Below are positions 44,148 through 59,100 of a stretch of 64,000 nucleotides of DNA, piece by piece. Position 1 is the stretch's first letter; the number at the start of each line of letters is the position of its first letter. This DNA comes from Archivesica marissinica (taxonomy: Eukaryota > Mollusca > Bivalvia > Venerida > Vesicomyidae): contig CM026397.1 in NCBI GenBank assembly GCA_014843695.1, forward strand, positions 40,386,651-40,450,650, in the 5' to 3' direction. The notes beneath the pieces are model-generated. The model was not told the origin of the DNA, did not search any database, and worked only from the letters and a program-made list of their open reading frames with translations. The translations under genes were made by a program, and so were the position numbers.

Positions 44148-47100
44148 TGGGGTTGAATGCACCAGTCCATGTCAGTTACTTGGGGTTGAATGCACCCGTC
44201 CATGTCAGTTACTTGGGGTTGAATGCACCCGTCCATGTCAGATACTTGGGGTTGAATGCACCCGTCCATGTCAGTTACTTGGGGTTGAATGCACCCGTCC
44301 ATGTCAGCTACTGGGGTGAATGCACCCGTCCATGTCAGTTACTTGGGGTTGAATGCACCAGTCCATGTCAGTTACTTGGGGTTGAATGCACCAGTCCATG
44401 TCAGTTACTTGGGGTTGAATGCACCAGTCCATGTCAGTTACTTGGGGTTGAATGCACCAGTCCATGTCAGCTACTTGGGGTTGAATGCACCAGTCCATGT
44501 CAGTTACTTGGGGTTGAATGCAGCAGTCCATGTCAGCTACTTGGGGTTGAATGCAGCAGTCCATGTCAGCTACTTGGGGTTGAATGCACCAGTCCATGTC
44601 AGTTACTTGGGGTTGAATGCACCAGTCCATGTCAGTTACTTGGGGTTGAATGCACCAGTACATGTCAGTTACTTGGGGTTGAATGCACCAGTCCATATCA
44701 GTTACTTGGGGTTGAATGTACCAGTCCATGTCAGTTACTTGGTGTTGAATGCACCAGTCCATTTCAGTTACTTGGGGTTGAATGCACCAGTCCATTTCAG
44801 TTACTTGGGTTTGAATGCACCAGTCCATGTCAGTTACTTGGGGTTGAATGCACCAGTCCATGTCAGTTACTTGGGGTTGAATGCACCAGTCCATGTCAGT
44901 TACTTGGGGTTGAATGCACCAGTCCATGTCAGTTACTTGGGTTTGAATGTACCAGTCCATGTCAGTTACTTGGGTTTGAATGTACCAGTCCATGTCAGTT
45001 ACTTGGGGTTGAATGCATCAGTCCATGTCAGTTACTTGGTGTTGAATGCACCAGTCCATGTCAGTTACTTGGGGTTGAATGCACCAGTCCATGTCAGTTA
45101 CTTGGGGTTGAATGCACCAGTCCATGTCAGTTACTTGGGGTTGAATGCACAGTCCATGTCAGTTACTTGGTGTTGAATGCACCAGTCCATGTCAGTTACT
45201 TGGGGTTGAATGCACCAGTCCATGTCAGTTACTTGGTGTTGAATGCACCAGTCCATGTCAGTTACTTGGTGTTGAATGCACCAGTCCATGTCAGTTACTT
45301 GGGGTTGAATGCACCAGTCCATGTCAGTTACTTGGGGTTGAATGCACCAGTACATGTCAGTTACTTGGGGTTGAATGCACCAGTCCATGTCAGTTACTTG
45401 GGGTTGAATGCACCAGTCCATGTCAGTTACTTGGGGTTGAATGCACCAGTCCATGTCAGTTACTTGGTGTTGAATGCACCAGTACATGTCAGTTACTTGG
45501 GGTTGAATGCACCAGTCCATGTCAGTTACTTGGGGTTGAATGCACCAGTACATGTCAGTTACTTGGGGTTGAATGCACCAGTCCATGTCAGTTACTTGGG
45601 GTTGAATGCACCAGTACATGTCAGTTACTTGGGGTTGAATGCACCAGTCCATGTCAGTTACTTGGGGTTGAATGCACCAGTCCATGTCAGTTACTTGGGG
45701 TTGAATGCACCAGTACATGTCAGTTACTTGGGGTTGAATGCACCAGTCCATGTCAGTTACTTGGGGTTGAATGCACCAGTCCATGTCAGTTACTTGGGGT
45801 TGAATTCACCAGTCCATGTCAGTTACTTGGGGTTGAATGCACCAGTCCATGTCAGTTACTTTGGGTTGAATGCACCCATCCATGTCAGCTACTTGGGGTT
45901 GAATGCACCAGTACATGTCAGTTACTTGGGGTTGAATGCACCAGTACATGTCAGTTACTTGGGGTTGAATGCACCAGTCCATGTCAGTTACTTGGGGTTG
46001 AATGCACCCGTCCATGTCAGCTACTTGGGGTTGAATGCACCAGTCCATGTCAGCTACTTGGGGTTGAATGCACCCGTCCATGTCAGTTAGTTGGTGTTGA
46101 ATGCACCAGTCCATGTCAGTTACTTGGGGTTGAATGCACCAGTCCATGTCAGTTACTTGGGGTTGAATGCACCAGTCTATGTCAGTTACTTGGGGTTGAA
46201 TGCACCAGTCCATGTCAGTTACTTGGGGTTGAATGCACCAGTCCATGTCAGTTACTTGGGGTTGAATGCACCCGTCCATGTCAGTTACTTGGGGTTGAAT
46301 GCACCCGTCCATGTCAGTTACTTGGACTTGAATGCACCAGTACATGTCAGTTACTTGGGGTTGAATGCACCAGTCCATGTCAGTTACTTGGACTTGAATG
46401 CACCAGTACATGTCAGTTACTTGGGGTTGAATGCACCCGTCCATGTCAGTCACTTGGGGTTGAATGCACCAGTCCATGTCAGTTACTTGGACTTGAATGC
46501 ACCAGTACATGTCAGTTACTTGGGGTTGAATGCACCAGTCCATGTCAGTTACTTGGGGTTGAATGCACCAGTCCATGTCAGTTACTTGGGGTTGAATGCA
46601 CCCGTCCATGTCAGTTACTTGGGGTTGAACTCACCGTCCATGTCAGTTACTTGGGTTGAATGCACCAGTCCATGTCAGTTACTTGGGGTTGAATGCACCA
46701 TCCATGTCAGTTACTTGGGTTGAATGCACCAGTACATGTCAGTTACTTGGGGGAATGCACCAGTCCATGTCAGTTACTTGGGTGAATGCACCGTCCATGT
46801 CAGTTACTTGGGGTTGAATGCACCAGTCCATGTCAGCTACTTGGGGTTGAATGCACCAGTCCATGTCAGTTACTTGGGGTTGAATGCACCATCCATGTCA
46901 GTTACTTGGTGTTGAATGCACCAGTCCATGTCAGTTACTTGGGGTTGAATGCACCAGTCCATGTCAGTTACTTGGGTTGAATGCACCGTCTATGTCAGTT
47001 ACTTGGGGTTGAATGCACCCGTCCATGTCAGTTACTTGGGGTTGAATGCACCAGTCCATGTCAGTTACTTGGGGTTGAATGCACCAGTCCATGTCAGTTA

Positions 47101-50100
47101 CTTGGGGTTGAATGCACCAGTCCATGTCAGTTACTTGGGGTTGAATGCACCAGTCCATGTCAGTTACTTGGGGTTGAATGCACCAGTCCATGTCAGCTAC
47201 TTGGGGTTGAATGCACCAGTACATGTCAGTTACTTGGGGTTGAATGCACCAGTACATGTCAGTTACTTGGGGTTGAATGCACCTATCCATGTCAGTTACT
47301 TGGGGTTGAATGCACCCGTCCATGTCAGCTACTTGGGGTTGAATGCACCAGTACATGTCAGTTACTTGGGGTTGAATGCACCCGTCTATGTCAGTTACTT
47401 GGGATTGAATGCACCAGTCCATGTCAGTTACTTGGGGTTGAATGCACCAGTCCATGTCAGCTACTTGGGGTTGAATGCACCCGTCCATGTCAGTTACTTG
47501 GGGTTGAATGCACCAGTCCATGTCAGTTACTTGGGGTTGAATGCACCAGTCCATGTCAGTTACTTGGGGTTGAATGCACCAGTCCATGTCAGTTACTTGG
47601 GATTGAATGCACCAGTCCATGTCAGTTACATGGGGTTGAATGCACCAGTCCATGTCAGCTACTTGGGGTTGAATGCACCAGTACATGTCAGTTACTTGGG
47701 GTTGAATGCACCAGTACATGTCAGTTACTTGGGGTTGAATGCACCCATCCATGTCAGTTACTTGGGGTTGAATGCACCCGTCCATGTCAGCTACTTGGGG
47801 TTGAATGCACCAGTACATGTCAGTTACTTGGGGTTGAATGCACCCGTCTATGTCAGTTACTTGGGATTGAATGCACCAGTCCATGTCAGTTACTTGGGGT
47901 TGAATGCACCAGTCCATGTCAGTTACTTGGGGTTGAATGCACCAGTCCATGTCAGTTACTTGGGGTTGAATGCACCAGTCCATGTCAGTTACTTGGGGTT
48001 GAATGCACCAGTCCATGTCAGTTACTTGGGGTTGAATGCACCAGTCCATGTCAGTTACTTGGGGTTGAATGCACCAGTCCATGTCAGTTACTTGGGGTTG
48101 AATGCACCAGTCCATGTCAGTTACTTGGGGTTGAATGCACCAGTCCATGTCAGTTACTTGGACTTGAATGCACCAGTACATGTCAGTTACTTGGGGTTGA
48201 ATGCACCAGTACATGTCAGTTACTTGGGGTTGAATGCACCAGTCCATGTCAGTTACTTGGGGTTGAATGCACCAGTCCATGTCAGTTACTTGGACTTGAA
48301 TGCACCAGTACATGTCAGTTACTTGGGGTTGAATGCACCCGTCCATGTCAGTTACTTGGGGTTGAATGCACCAGTCCATGTCAGTTACTTGGACTTGAAT
48401 GCACCAGTACATGTCAGTTACTTGGGGTTGAATGCACCAGTCCATGTCAGTTACTTGGGGTTGAATGCACCAGTCCATGTCAGTTACTTGGGGTTGAACT
48501 CACCCGTCCATGTCAGTTACTTGGGGTTGAATGCACCAGTCCATGTCAGTTACTTTGGGTTGAATGCACCCGTCCATGTCAGTTAGTTGGTGTTGAATGC
48601 ACCAGTCCATGTCAGTTACTTGGGGTTGAATGCACCAGTCCATGTCAGTTACTTGGGGTTGAATGCACCCGTCTATGTCAGTTACTTGGGATTGAATGCA
48701 CCAGTCCATGTCAGTTACTTGGGGTTGAATGCACCAGTCCATGTCAGTTACTTGGGGTTGAATGCACCCGTCCATGTCAGCTACTTGGGGTTGAATGCAC
48801 CCGTCCATGTCAGTTACTTGGGGTTGAATGCACCAGTCCATGTCAGCTACTTGGGGTTGAATGCACCAGTCCATGTCAGTTACTTGGGGTTGAATGCACC
48901 CGTCCATGTCAGTTACTTGGGGTTGAATGCACCCGTCCATGTCAGCTACTTGGGGTTGAATGCACCCGTCCATGTCAGTTACTTGGGGTTGAATGCACCC
49001 GTCCATGTCAGTTACTTGGGGTTGAATGCACCAGTCCATGTCAGTTACTTGGGGTTGAATGCACCAGTCCATGTCAGTTACTTGGGATTGAATGCACCAG
49101 TCCATGTCAGTTACTTGGGGTTGAATGCACCAGTCCATGTCAGCTACTTGGGGTTGAATGCACCAGTACATGTCAGTTACTTGGGGTTGAATGCACCAGT
49201 ACATGTCAGTTACTTGGGGTTGAATGCACCCATCCATGTCAGTTACTTGGGGTTGAATGCACCCGTCCATGTCAGCTACTTGGGGTTGAATGCACCAGTA
49301 CATGTCAGTTACTTGGGGTTGAATGCACCCGTCTATGTCAGTTACTTGGGATTGAATGCACCAGTCCATGTCAGTTACTTGGGGTTGAATGCACCAGTCC
49401 ATGTCAGCTACTTGGGGTTGAATGCACCCGTCCATGTCAGTTACTTGGGGTTGAATGCACCCGTCCATGTCAGTTACTTGGGGTTGAATGCACCAGTCCA
49501 TGTCAGTTACTTGGGGTTGAATGCACCAGTCCATGTCAGTTACTTGGGATTGAATGCACCAGTCCATGTCAGTTACATGGGGTTGAATGCACCAGTCCAT
49601 GTCAGCTACTTGGGGTTGAATGCACCAGTACATGTCAGTTACTTGGGGTTGAATGCACCAGTACATGTCAGTTACTTGGGGTTGAATGCACCCATCCATG
49701 TCAGTTACTTGGGGTTGAATGCACCCGTCCATGTCAGCTACTTGGGGTTGAATGCACCAGTACATGTCAGTTACTTGGGGTTGAATGCACCCGTCTATGT
49801 CAGTTACTTGGGATTGAATGCACCAGTCCATGTCAGTTACTTGGGGTTGAATGCACCAGTCCATGTCAGTTACTTGGGGTTGAATGCACCAGTCCATGTC
49901 AGTTACTTGGGGTTGAATGCACCCGTCCATGTCAGTTACTTGGGGTTGAATGCACCCGTCCATGTCAGTTACTTGGACTTGAATGCACCAGTACATGTCA
50001 GTTACTTGGGGTTGAATGCACCAGTACATGTCAGTTACTTGGGGTTGAATGCACCAGTCCATGTCAGTTACTTGGGGTTGAATGCACCAGTCCATGTCAG

Positions 50101-53100
50101 TTACTTGGAGTTGAATGCACCAGTACATGTCAGTTACTTGGGGTTGAATGCACCAGTCCATGTCAGTTACTTGGGGTTGAATGCACCAGTACATGTCAGT
50201 TACTTGGGGTTGAATGCACCAGTACATGTCAGTTACTTGGGGTTGAATGCACCAGTACATGTCAGTTACTTGGACTTGAATGCACCAGTACATGTCAGTT
50301 ACTTGGGGTTGAATGCACCCGTCCATGTCAGTTACTTGGGGTTGAATGCACCAGTCCATGTCAGTTACTTGGACTTGAATGCACCAGTACATGTCAGTTA
50401 CTTGGGGTTGAATGCACCAGTCCATGTCAGTTACTTGGGGTTGAATGCACCAGTCCATGTCAGTTACTTGGGGTTGAACTCACCCGTCCATGTCAGTTAC
50501 TTGGGGTTGAATGCACCAGTCCATGTCAGTTACTTTGGGTTGAATGCACCCATCCATGTCAGCTACTTGGGGTTGAATGCACCAGTACATGTCAGTTACT
50601 TGGGGTTGAATGCACCAGTACATGTCAGTTACTTGGGGTTGAATGCACCCGTCCATGTCAGTTACTTGGGGTTGAATGCACCCGTCCATGTCAGCTACTT
50701 GGGGTTGAATGCACCAGTCCATGTCAGCTACTTGGGGTTGAATGCACCCGTCCATGTCAGTTACTTGGTGTTGAATGCACCAGTCCATGTCAGTTACTTG
50801 GGGTTGAATGCACCAGTCCATGTCAGTTACTTGGGGTTGAATGCACCCGTCTATGTCAGTTACTTGGGGTTGAATGCACCAGTCCATGTCAGTTACTTGG
50901 GGTTGAATGCACCAGTCCATGTCAGTTACTTGGGGTTGAATGCACCCGTCCATGTCAGTTACTTGGGGTTGAATGCACCCGTCCATGTCAGTTACTTGGA
51001 GTTGAATGCACCAGTCCATGTCAGTTACTTGGGGTTGAATGCACCAGTCCATGTCAGTTACTTGGACTTGAATGCACCAGTACATGTCAGTTACTTGGGG
51101 TTGAATGCACCCGTCCATGTCAGTCACTTGGGGTTGAATGCACCAGTCCATGTCAGTTACTTGGACTTGAATGCACCAGTACATGTCAGTTACTTGGGGT
51201 TGAATGCACCAGTCCATGTCAGTTACTTGGGGTTGAATGCACCAGTCCATGTCAGTTACTTGGGGTTGAATGCACCCGTCCATGTCAGTTACTTGGGGTT
51301 GAACTCACCCGTCCATGTCAGTTACTTGGGGTTGAATGCACCAGTCCATGTCAGTTACTTTGGGTTGAATGCACCCATCCATGTCAGCTACTTGGTGTTG
51401 AATGCACCAGTACATGTCAGTTACTTGGGGTTGAATGCACCAGTCCATGTCAGTTACTTGGGGTTGAATGCACCCGTCCATGTCAGTTACTTGGGGTTGA
51501 ATGCACCAGTCCATGTCAGTTACTTGGGGTTGAATGCACCAGTCCATGTCAGCTACTTGGGGTTGAATGCACCAGTCCATGTCAGTTACTTGGTGTTGAA
51601 TGCACCAGTCCATGTCAGTTACTTGGGGTTGAATGCACCAGTCCATGTCAGTTACTTGGGTTGAATGCACCGTCCATGTCAGTTACTTGGGGTTGAATGC
51701 ACCAGTCCATGTCAGTTACTTGGGGTTGAATGCACCAGTCCATGTCAGTTACTTGGGGTTGAATGCACCAGTCCATGTCAGTTACTTGGGGTTGAATGCA
51801 CCAGTCCATGTCAGTTACTTGGGGTTGAATGCACCAGTCCATGTCAGTTACTTGGGGTTGAATGCACCAGTCCATGTCAGTTACTTGGGGTTGAATGCAC
51901 CAGTCCATGTCAGTTACTTGGGGTTGAATGCACCAGTCCATGTCAGTTACTTGGGGTTGAATGCACCAGTCCATGTCAGTTACTTGGGGTTGAATGCACC
52001 AGTCCATGTCAGTTACTTGGGGTTGAATGCACCAGTACATGTCAGTTACTTGGGGTTGAATGCACCCGTCTATGTCAGTTACTTGGGATTGAATGCACCA
52101 GTCCATGTCAGTTACTTGGGGTTGAATGCACCAGTCCATGTCAGCTACTTGGGGTTGAATGCACCCGTCCATGTCAGTTACTTGGGGTTGAATGCACCCG
52201 TCCATGTCAGTTACTTGGGGTTGAATGCACCAGTCCATGTCAGTTACTTGGGGTTGAATGCACCAGTCCATGTCAGTTACTTGGGATTGAATGCACCAGT
52301 CCATGTCAGTTACATGGGGTTGAATGCACCAGTCCATGTCAGCTACTTGGGGTTGAATGCACCAGTACATGTCAGTTACTTGGGGTTGAATGCACCAGTA
52401 CATGTCAGTTACTTGGGGTTGAATGCACCCATCCATGTCAGTTACTTGGGGTTGAATGCACCCGTCCATGTCAGCTACTTGGGGTTGAATGCACCAGTAC
52501 ATGTCAGTTACTTGGGGTTGAATGCACCCGTCTATGTCAGTTACTTGGGATTGAATGCACCAGTCCATGTCAGTTACTTGGGGTTGAATGCACCAGTCCA
52601 TGTCAGTTACTTGGGGTTGAATGCACCAGTCCATGTCAGTTACTTGGGGTTGAATGCACCCGTCCATGTCAGTTACTTGGGGTTGAATGCACCAGTCCAT
52701 GTCAGTTACTTGGAGTTGAATGCACCAGTACATGTCAGTTACTTGGGGTTGAATGCACCAGTACATGTCAGTTACTTGGGGTTGAATGCACCAGTCCATG
52801 TCAGTTACTTGGGGTTGAATGCACCAGTCCATGTCAGTTACTTGGGGTTGAATGCACCAGTACATGTCAGTTACTTGGGGTTGAATGCACCAGTACATGT
52901 CAGTTACTTGGGGTTGAATGCACCAGTACATGTCAGTTACTTGGGGTTGAATGCACCAGTACATGTCAGTTACTTGGACTTGAATGCACCAGTACATGTC
53001 AGTTACTTGGGGTTGAATGCACCCGTCCATGTCAGTTACTTGGGGTTGAATGCACCAGTCCATGTCAGTTACTTGGACTTGAATGCACCAGTACATGTCA

Positions 53101-56100
53101 GTTACTTGGGGTTGAATGCACCAGTCCATGTCAGTTACTTGGGGTTGAATGCACCAGTCCATGTCAGTTACTTGGGGTTGAACTCACCCGTCCATGTCAG
53201 TTACTTGGGGTTGAATGCACCAGTCCATGTCAGTTACTTTGGGTTGAATGCACCCGTCCATGTCAGTTAGTTGGTGTTGAATGCACCAGTCCATGTCAGT
53301 TACTTGGGGTTGAATGCACCAGTCCATGTCAGTTACTTGGGGTTGAATGCACCCGTCTATGTCAGTTACTTGGGATTGAATGCACCAGTCCATGTCAGTT
53401 ACTTGGGGTTGAATGCACCAGTCCATGTCAGTTACTTGGGGTTGAATGCACCCGTCCATGTCAGCTACTTGGGGTTGAATGCACCCGTCCATGTCAGTTA
53501 CTTGGGGTTGAATGCACCAGTCCATGTCAGCTACTTGGGGTTGAATGCACCAGTCCATGTCAGTTACTTGGGGTTGAATGCACCCGTCCATGTCAGTTAC
53601 TTGGGGTTGAATGCACCCGTCCATGTCAGCTACTTGGGGTTGAATGCACCCGTCCATGTCAGTTACTTGGGGTTGAATGCACCCGTCCATGTCAGTTACT
53701 TGGGGTTGAATGCACCAGTCCATGTCAGTTACTTGGGGTTGAATGCACCAGTCCATGTCAGTTACTTGGGATTGAATGCACCAGTCCATGTCAGTTACAT
53801 GGGGTTGAATGCACCAGTCCATGTCAGCTACTTGGGGTTGAATGCACCAGTACATGTCAGTTACTTGGGGTTGAATGCACCAGTACATGTCAGTTACTTG
53901 GGGTTGAATGCACCCATCCATGTCAGTTACTTGGGGTTGAATGCACCCGTCCATGTCAGCTACTTGGGGTTGAATGCACCAGTACATGTCAGTTACTTGG
54001 GGTTGAATGCACCCGTCTATGTCAGTTACTTGGGATTGAATGCACCAGTCCATGTCAGTTACTTGGGGTTGAATGCACCAGTCCATGTCAGCTACTTGGG
54101 GTTGAATGCACCCGTCCATGTCAGTTACTTGGGGTTGAATGCACCCGTCCATGTCAGTTACTTGGGGTTGAATGCACCAGTCCATGTCAGTTACTTGGGG
54201 TTGAATGCACCAGTCCATGTCAGTTACTTGGGATTGAATGCACCAGTCCATGTCAGTTACATGGGGTTGAATGCACCAGTCCATGTCAGCTACTTGGGGT
54301 TGAATGCACCAGTACATGTCAGTTACTTGGGGTTGAATGCACCAGTACATGTCAGTTACTTGGGGTTGAATGCACCCATCCATGTCAGTTACTTGGGGTT
54401 GAATGCACCCGTCCATGTCAGCTACTTGGGGTTGAATGCACCAGTACATGTCAGTTACTTGGGGTTGAATGCACCCGTCTATGTCAGTTACTTGGGATTG
54501 AATGCACCAGTCCATGTCAGTTACTTGGGGTTGAATGCACCAGTCCATGTCAGTTACTTGGGGTTGAATGCACCAGTCCATGTCAGTTACTTGGGGTTGA
54601 ATGCACCCGTCCATGTCAGTTACTTGGGGTTGAATGCACCCGTCCATGTCAGTTACTTGGACTTGAATGCACCAGTACATGTCAGTTACTTGGGGTTGAA
54701 TGCACCAGTACATGTCAGTTACTTGGGGTTGAATGCACCAGTCCATGTCAGTTACTTGGGGTTGAATGCACCAGTCCATGTCAGTTACTTGGACTTGAAT
54801 GCACCAGTACATGTCAGTTACTTGGGGTTGAATGCACCAGTACATGTCAGTTACTTGGGGTTGAATGCACCAGTACATGTCAGTTACTTGGGGTTGAATG
54901 CACCAGTACATGTCAGTTACTTGGACTTGAATGCACCAGTACATGTCAGTTACTTGGGGTTGAATGCACCCGTCCATGTCAGTTACTTGGGGTTGAATGC
55001 ACCAGTCCATGTCAGTTACTTGGACTTGAATGCACCAGTACATGTCAGTTACTTGGGGTTGAATGCACCAGTCCATGTCAGTTACTTGGGGTTGAATGCA
55101 CCAGTCCATGTCAGTTACTTGGGGTTGAACTCACCCGTCCATGTCAGTTACTTGGGGTTGAATGCACCAGTCCATGTCAGTTACTTTGGGTTGAATGCAC
55201 CCGTCCATGTCAGTTAGTTGGTGTTGAATGCACCAGTCCATGTCAGTTACTTGGGGTTGAATGCACCAGTCCATGTCAGTTACTTGGGGTTGAATGCACC
55301 CGTCCATGTCAGTTACTTGGGGTTGAATGCACCAGTCCATGTCAGTTACTTGGGGTTGAATGCACCAGTCCATGTCAGTTACTTGGGGTTGAATGCACCC
55401 GTCCATGTCAGTTACTTGGGGTTGAATGCACCAGTCCATGTCAGTTACTTGGGGTTGAATGCACCAGTCCATGTCAGTTACTTGGGGTTGAATGCACCAG
55501 TCCATGTCAGTTACTTGGGGTTGAATGCACCAGTCCATGTCAGTTACTTGGGGTTGAATGCACCAGTCCATGTCAGTTACTTGGGGTTGAATGCACCAGT
55601 CCATGTCAGTTACTTGGGGTTGAATGCACCAGTCCATGTCAGTTACTTGGGGTTGAATGCACCAGTCCATGTCAGTTACTTGGGGTTGAATGCACCAGTC
55701 CATGTCAGTTACTTGGGGTTGAATGCACCAGTCCATGTCAGTTACTTGGGGTTGAATGCACCAGTCCATGTCAGTTACTTGGGGTTGAATGCACCAGTCC
55801 ATGTCAGTTACTTGGGGTTGAATGCACCAGTCCATGTCAGTTACTTGGGGTTGAATGCACCAGTCCATGTCAGTTACTTGGGGTTGAATGCACCAGTCCA
55901 TGTCAGTTACTTGGGGTTGAATGCACCAGTCCATGTCAGTTACTTGGGGTTGAATGCACCAGTCCATGTCAGTTACTTGGGGTTGAATGCACCAGTCCAT
56001 GTCAGTTACTTGGGGTTGAATGCACCAGTCCATGTCAGTTACTTGGGGTTGAATGCACCAGTCCATGTCAGTTACTTGGGGTTGAATGCACCAGTCCATG

Positions 56101-59100
56101 TCAGTTACTTGGGGTTGAATGCACCAGTCCATGTCAGTTACTTGGGGTTGAATGCACCAGTCCATGTCAGTTACTTGGGGTTGAATGCACCAGTCCATGT
56201 CAGTTACTTGGGGTTGAATGCACCAGTCCATGTCAGTTACTTGGGGTTGAATGCACCAGTACATGTCAGTTACTTGGGGTTGAATGCACCAGTCCATGTC
56301 AGTTACTTGGGGTTGAATGCACCAGTCCATGTCAGTTACTTGGGGTTGAATGCATCAGTCCATGTCAGTTACTTGGGGTTGAATGCACCAGTACATGTCA
56401 GTTACTTGGGGTTGAATGCATCAGTCCATGTCAGTTACTTGGGGTTGAATGCACCAGTCCATGTCAGTTACTTGGGGTTGAATGCACCAGTCCATGTCAG
56501 TTACTTGGGGTTGAATGCACCAGTCCATGTCAGTTACTTGGGGTTGAATGCACCAGTCCATGTCAGTTACTTGGGGTTGAATGCACCAGTCCATGTCAGT
56601 TACTTGGGGTTGAATGCACCAGTCCATGTCAGTTACTTGGGGTTGAATGCACCAGTCCATATCTGTTACTTGGGTTTGAATGCACCAGTCCATATCTGTT
56701 ACTTGGGGTTGAATGCACCAGTCCATATCTGTTACTTGGGGTTGAATGCACCAGTCCATATCTGTTACTTGGGGTTGAATGCACCAGTCCATATCAGTTA
56801 CTTGGGGTTGAATGTACCAGTCCATGTCAGTTACTTGGTGTTGAATGCACCAGTCCATTTCAGTTACTTGGGGTTGAATGCACTAGTCCATTTCAGTTAC
56901 TTGGGTTTGAATGCACCAGTCCATGTCAGTTACTTGGGGTTGAATGCACCAGTCCATGTCAGTTACTTGGGTTTGAATGTACCAGTCCATTTCAGTTACT
57001 TGGGTTTGAATGTACCAGTCCATATCAGTTACTTGGGGTTGAATGCATCAGTCCATGTCAGTTACTTGGGGTTGAATGCACCAGTCCATGTCAGTTACTT
57101 GGGTTTGAATGTACCAGTCCATGTCAGTTACTTGGGTTTGAATGCACCAGTCCATATCAGTTACCTGGGGTTGAATGTACCAGTCCATGTCAGTTACTCG
57201 GGGTTGAATGCATCAGTCCATGTCAGTTACTCGGGGTTGAATGCATCAGTCCATGTCAGTTACTTGGGGTTGAATGCACCATTCCATGTCAGTTACTTGG
57301 TGTTGAATGCACCAGTCCATGTCAGTTACTTGGGGTTGAATGCACCAGTCCATGTCAGTTACTTGGTGTTGAATGCACCAGTCCATGTCAGTTACTTGGG
57401 GTTGAATGCACCAGTCCATGTCAGTTACTTGGGGTTGAATGCACCAGTCCATGTCAGTTACTTGGGGTTGAATGCACCAGTCCATGTCAGTTACTTGGGG
57501 TTGAATGCACCAGTCCATGTCAGTTACTTGGGGTTGAATGCACCAGTCCATGTCAGTTACTTGGGGTTGAATGCACCAGTCCATGTCAGTTACTTGGGGT
57601 TGAATGCACCAGTCCATGTCAGTTACTTGGGGTTGAATGCACCAGTCCATGTCAGTTACTTGGGGTTGAATGCACCAGTCCATGTCAGTTACTTGGGGTT
57701 GAATGCACCAGTCCATGTCAGTTACTTGGACTTGAATGCACCAGTCCATGTCAGTTACTTGGGGTTGAATGCACCAGTCCATGTCAGTTACTTGGGGTTG
57801 AATGCACCAGTCCATGTCAGTTACTTGGGGTTGAATGCACCAGTCCATGTCAGTTACTTGGGGTTGAATGCACCAGTCCATGTCAGTTACTTGGGGTTGA
57901 ATGCACCAGTCCATGTCAGTTACTTGGGGTTGAATGCACCAGTCCATGTCAGTTACTTGGGGTTGAATGCACCAGTCCATGTCAGTTACTTGGGGTTGAA
58001 TGCACCAGTCCATGTCAGTTACTTGGGGTTGAATGCACCAGTCCATGTCAGTTACTTGGGGTTGAATGCACCCGTCCATGTCAGCTACTTGGGGTTGAAT
58101 GCACCAGTCCATGTCAGTACTTGGGGTTGATGTGTGTTTGGTTGATGCACCAGTCCATGTCAGTTACTTGGGGTTGAATGCACCAGTCCTGTCAGTTACT
58201 TGGGGTTGAATGCACCGTCCATGTCAGTTACTTGGGGTTGAATGCACCAGTCCATGTCAGTTACTTGGGGTTGAATGCACCAGTCCATGTCAGTTACTTG
58301 GGGTTGAATGCACCAGTCCATGTCAGTTACTTGGGGTTGAATGCACCAGTCCATGTCAGTTACTTGGGGTTGAATGCACCAGTCCATGTCAGTTACTTGG
58401 GGTTGAATGCACCAGTCATGTCAGTTACTTGGGGTTGAATGCACCAGTCCATGTCAGTTACTTGGGGTTGAATGCACCAGTCCATGTCAGTTACTTGGGG
58501 TTGAATGCACCAGTCCATGTCAGTTACTTGGGGTTGAATGCACCGTCCATGTCAGCTACTTGGGGTGAATGCACCAGTACATGTCAGTTACTTGGGGTTG
58601 AATGCACCAGTCTATGTCAGTTACTTGGGGTTGAATGCACCAGTCCATGTCAGTTACTTGGGGTTGAATGCACCAGTCCATGTCAGTTACTTGGGGTTGA
58701 ATGCACCAGTCCATGTCAGTTACTTGGGGTTGAATGCACCAGTCCATGTCAGTTACTTGGTGTTGAATGCACCAGTCCATGTCAGTTACTTGGTGTTGAA
58801 TGCACCAGTCCATGTCAGTTACTTGGGGTTGAATGCACCAGTCCATGTCAGTTACTTGGTGTTGAATGCACAAGTCCATGTCAGTTACTTGGTGTTGAAT
58901 GCACCAGTCCATGTCAGTTACTTGGTGTTGAATGCACCAGTCCATGTCAGTTACTTGGTGATGCACCAGTCCATGTCAGTTACTTGGGGTTGAATGCACC
59001 AGTCCATGTCAGTTACTTGGTGTTGAATGCACCAGTACATGTCAGTTACTTGGGGTTGAATGCACCAGTCCATGTCAGTTACTTGGTGTTGAATGCACCA

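Noticed and set aside
51665..58177. Open frame of about 2,170 codons with repeated GVECTSPCQLL
   Set aside because: The 33-bp satellite is open in several frames on both strands. The frame is interrupted only where units have indels, starts at an arbitrary unit and has no flanking gene structure. The array is the expanded subterminal segment of a MITE.
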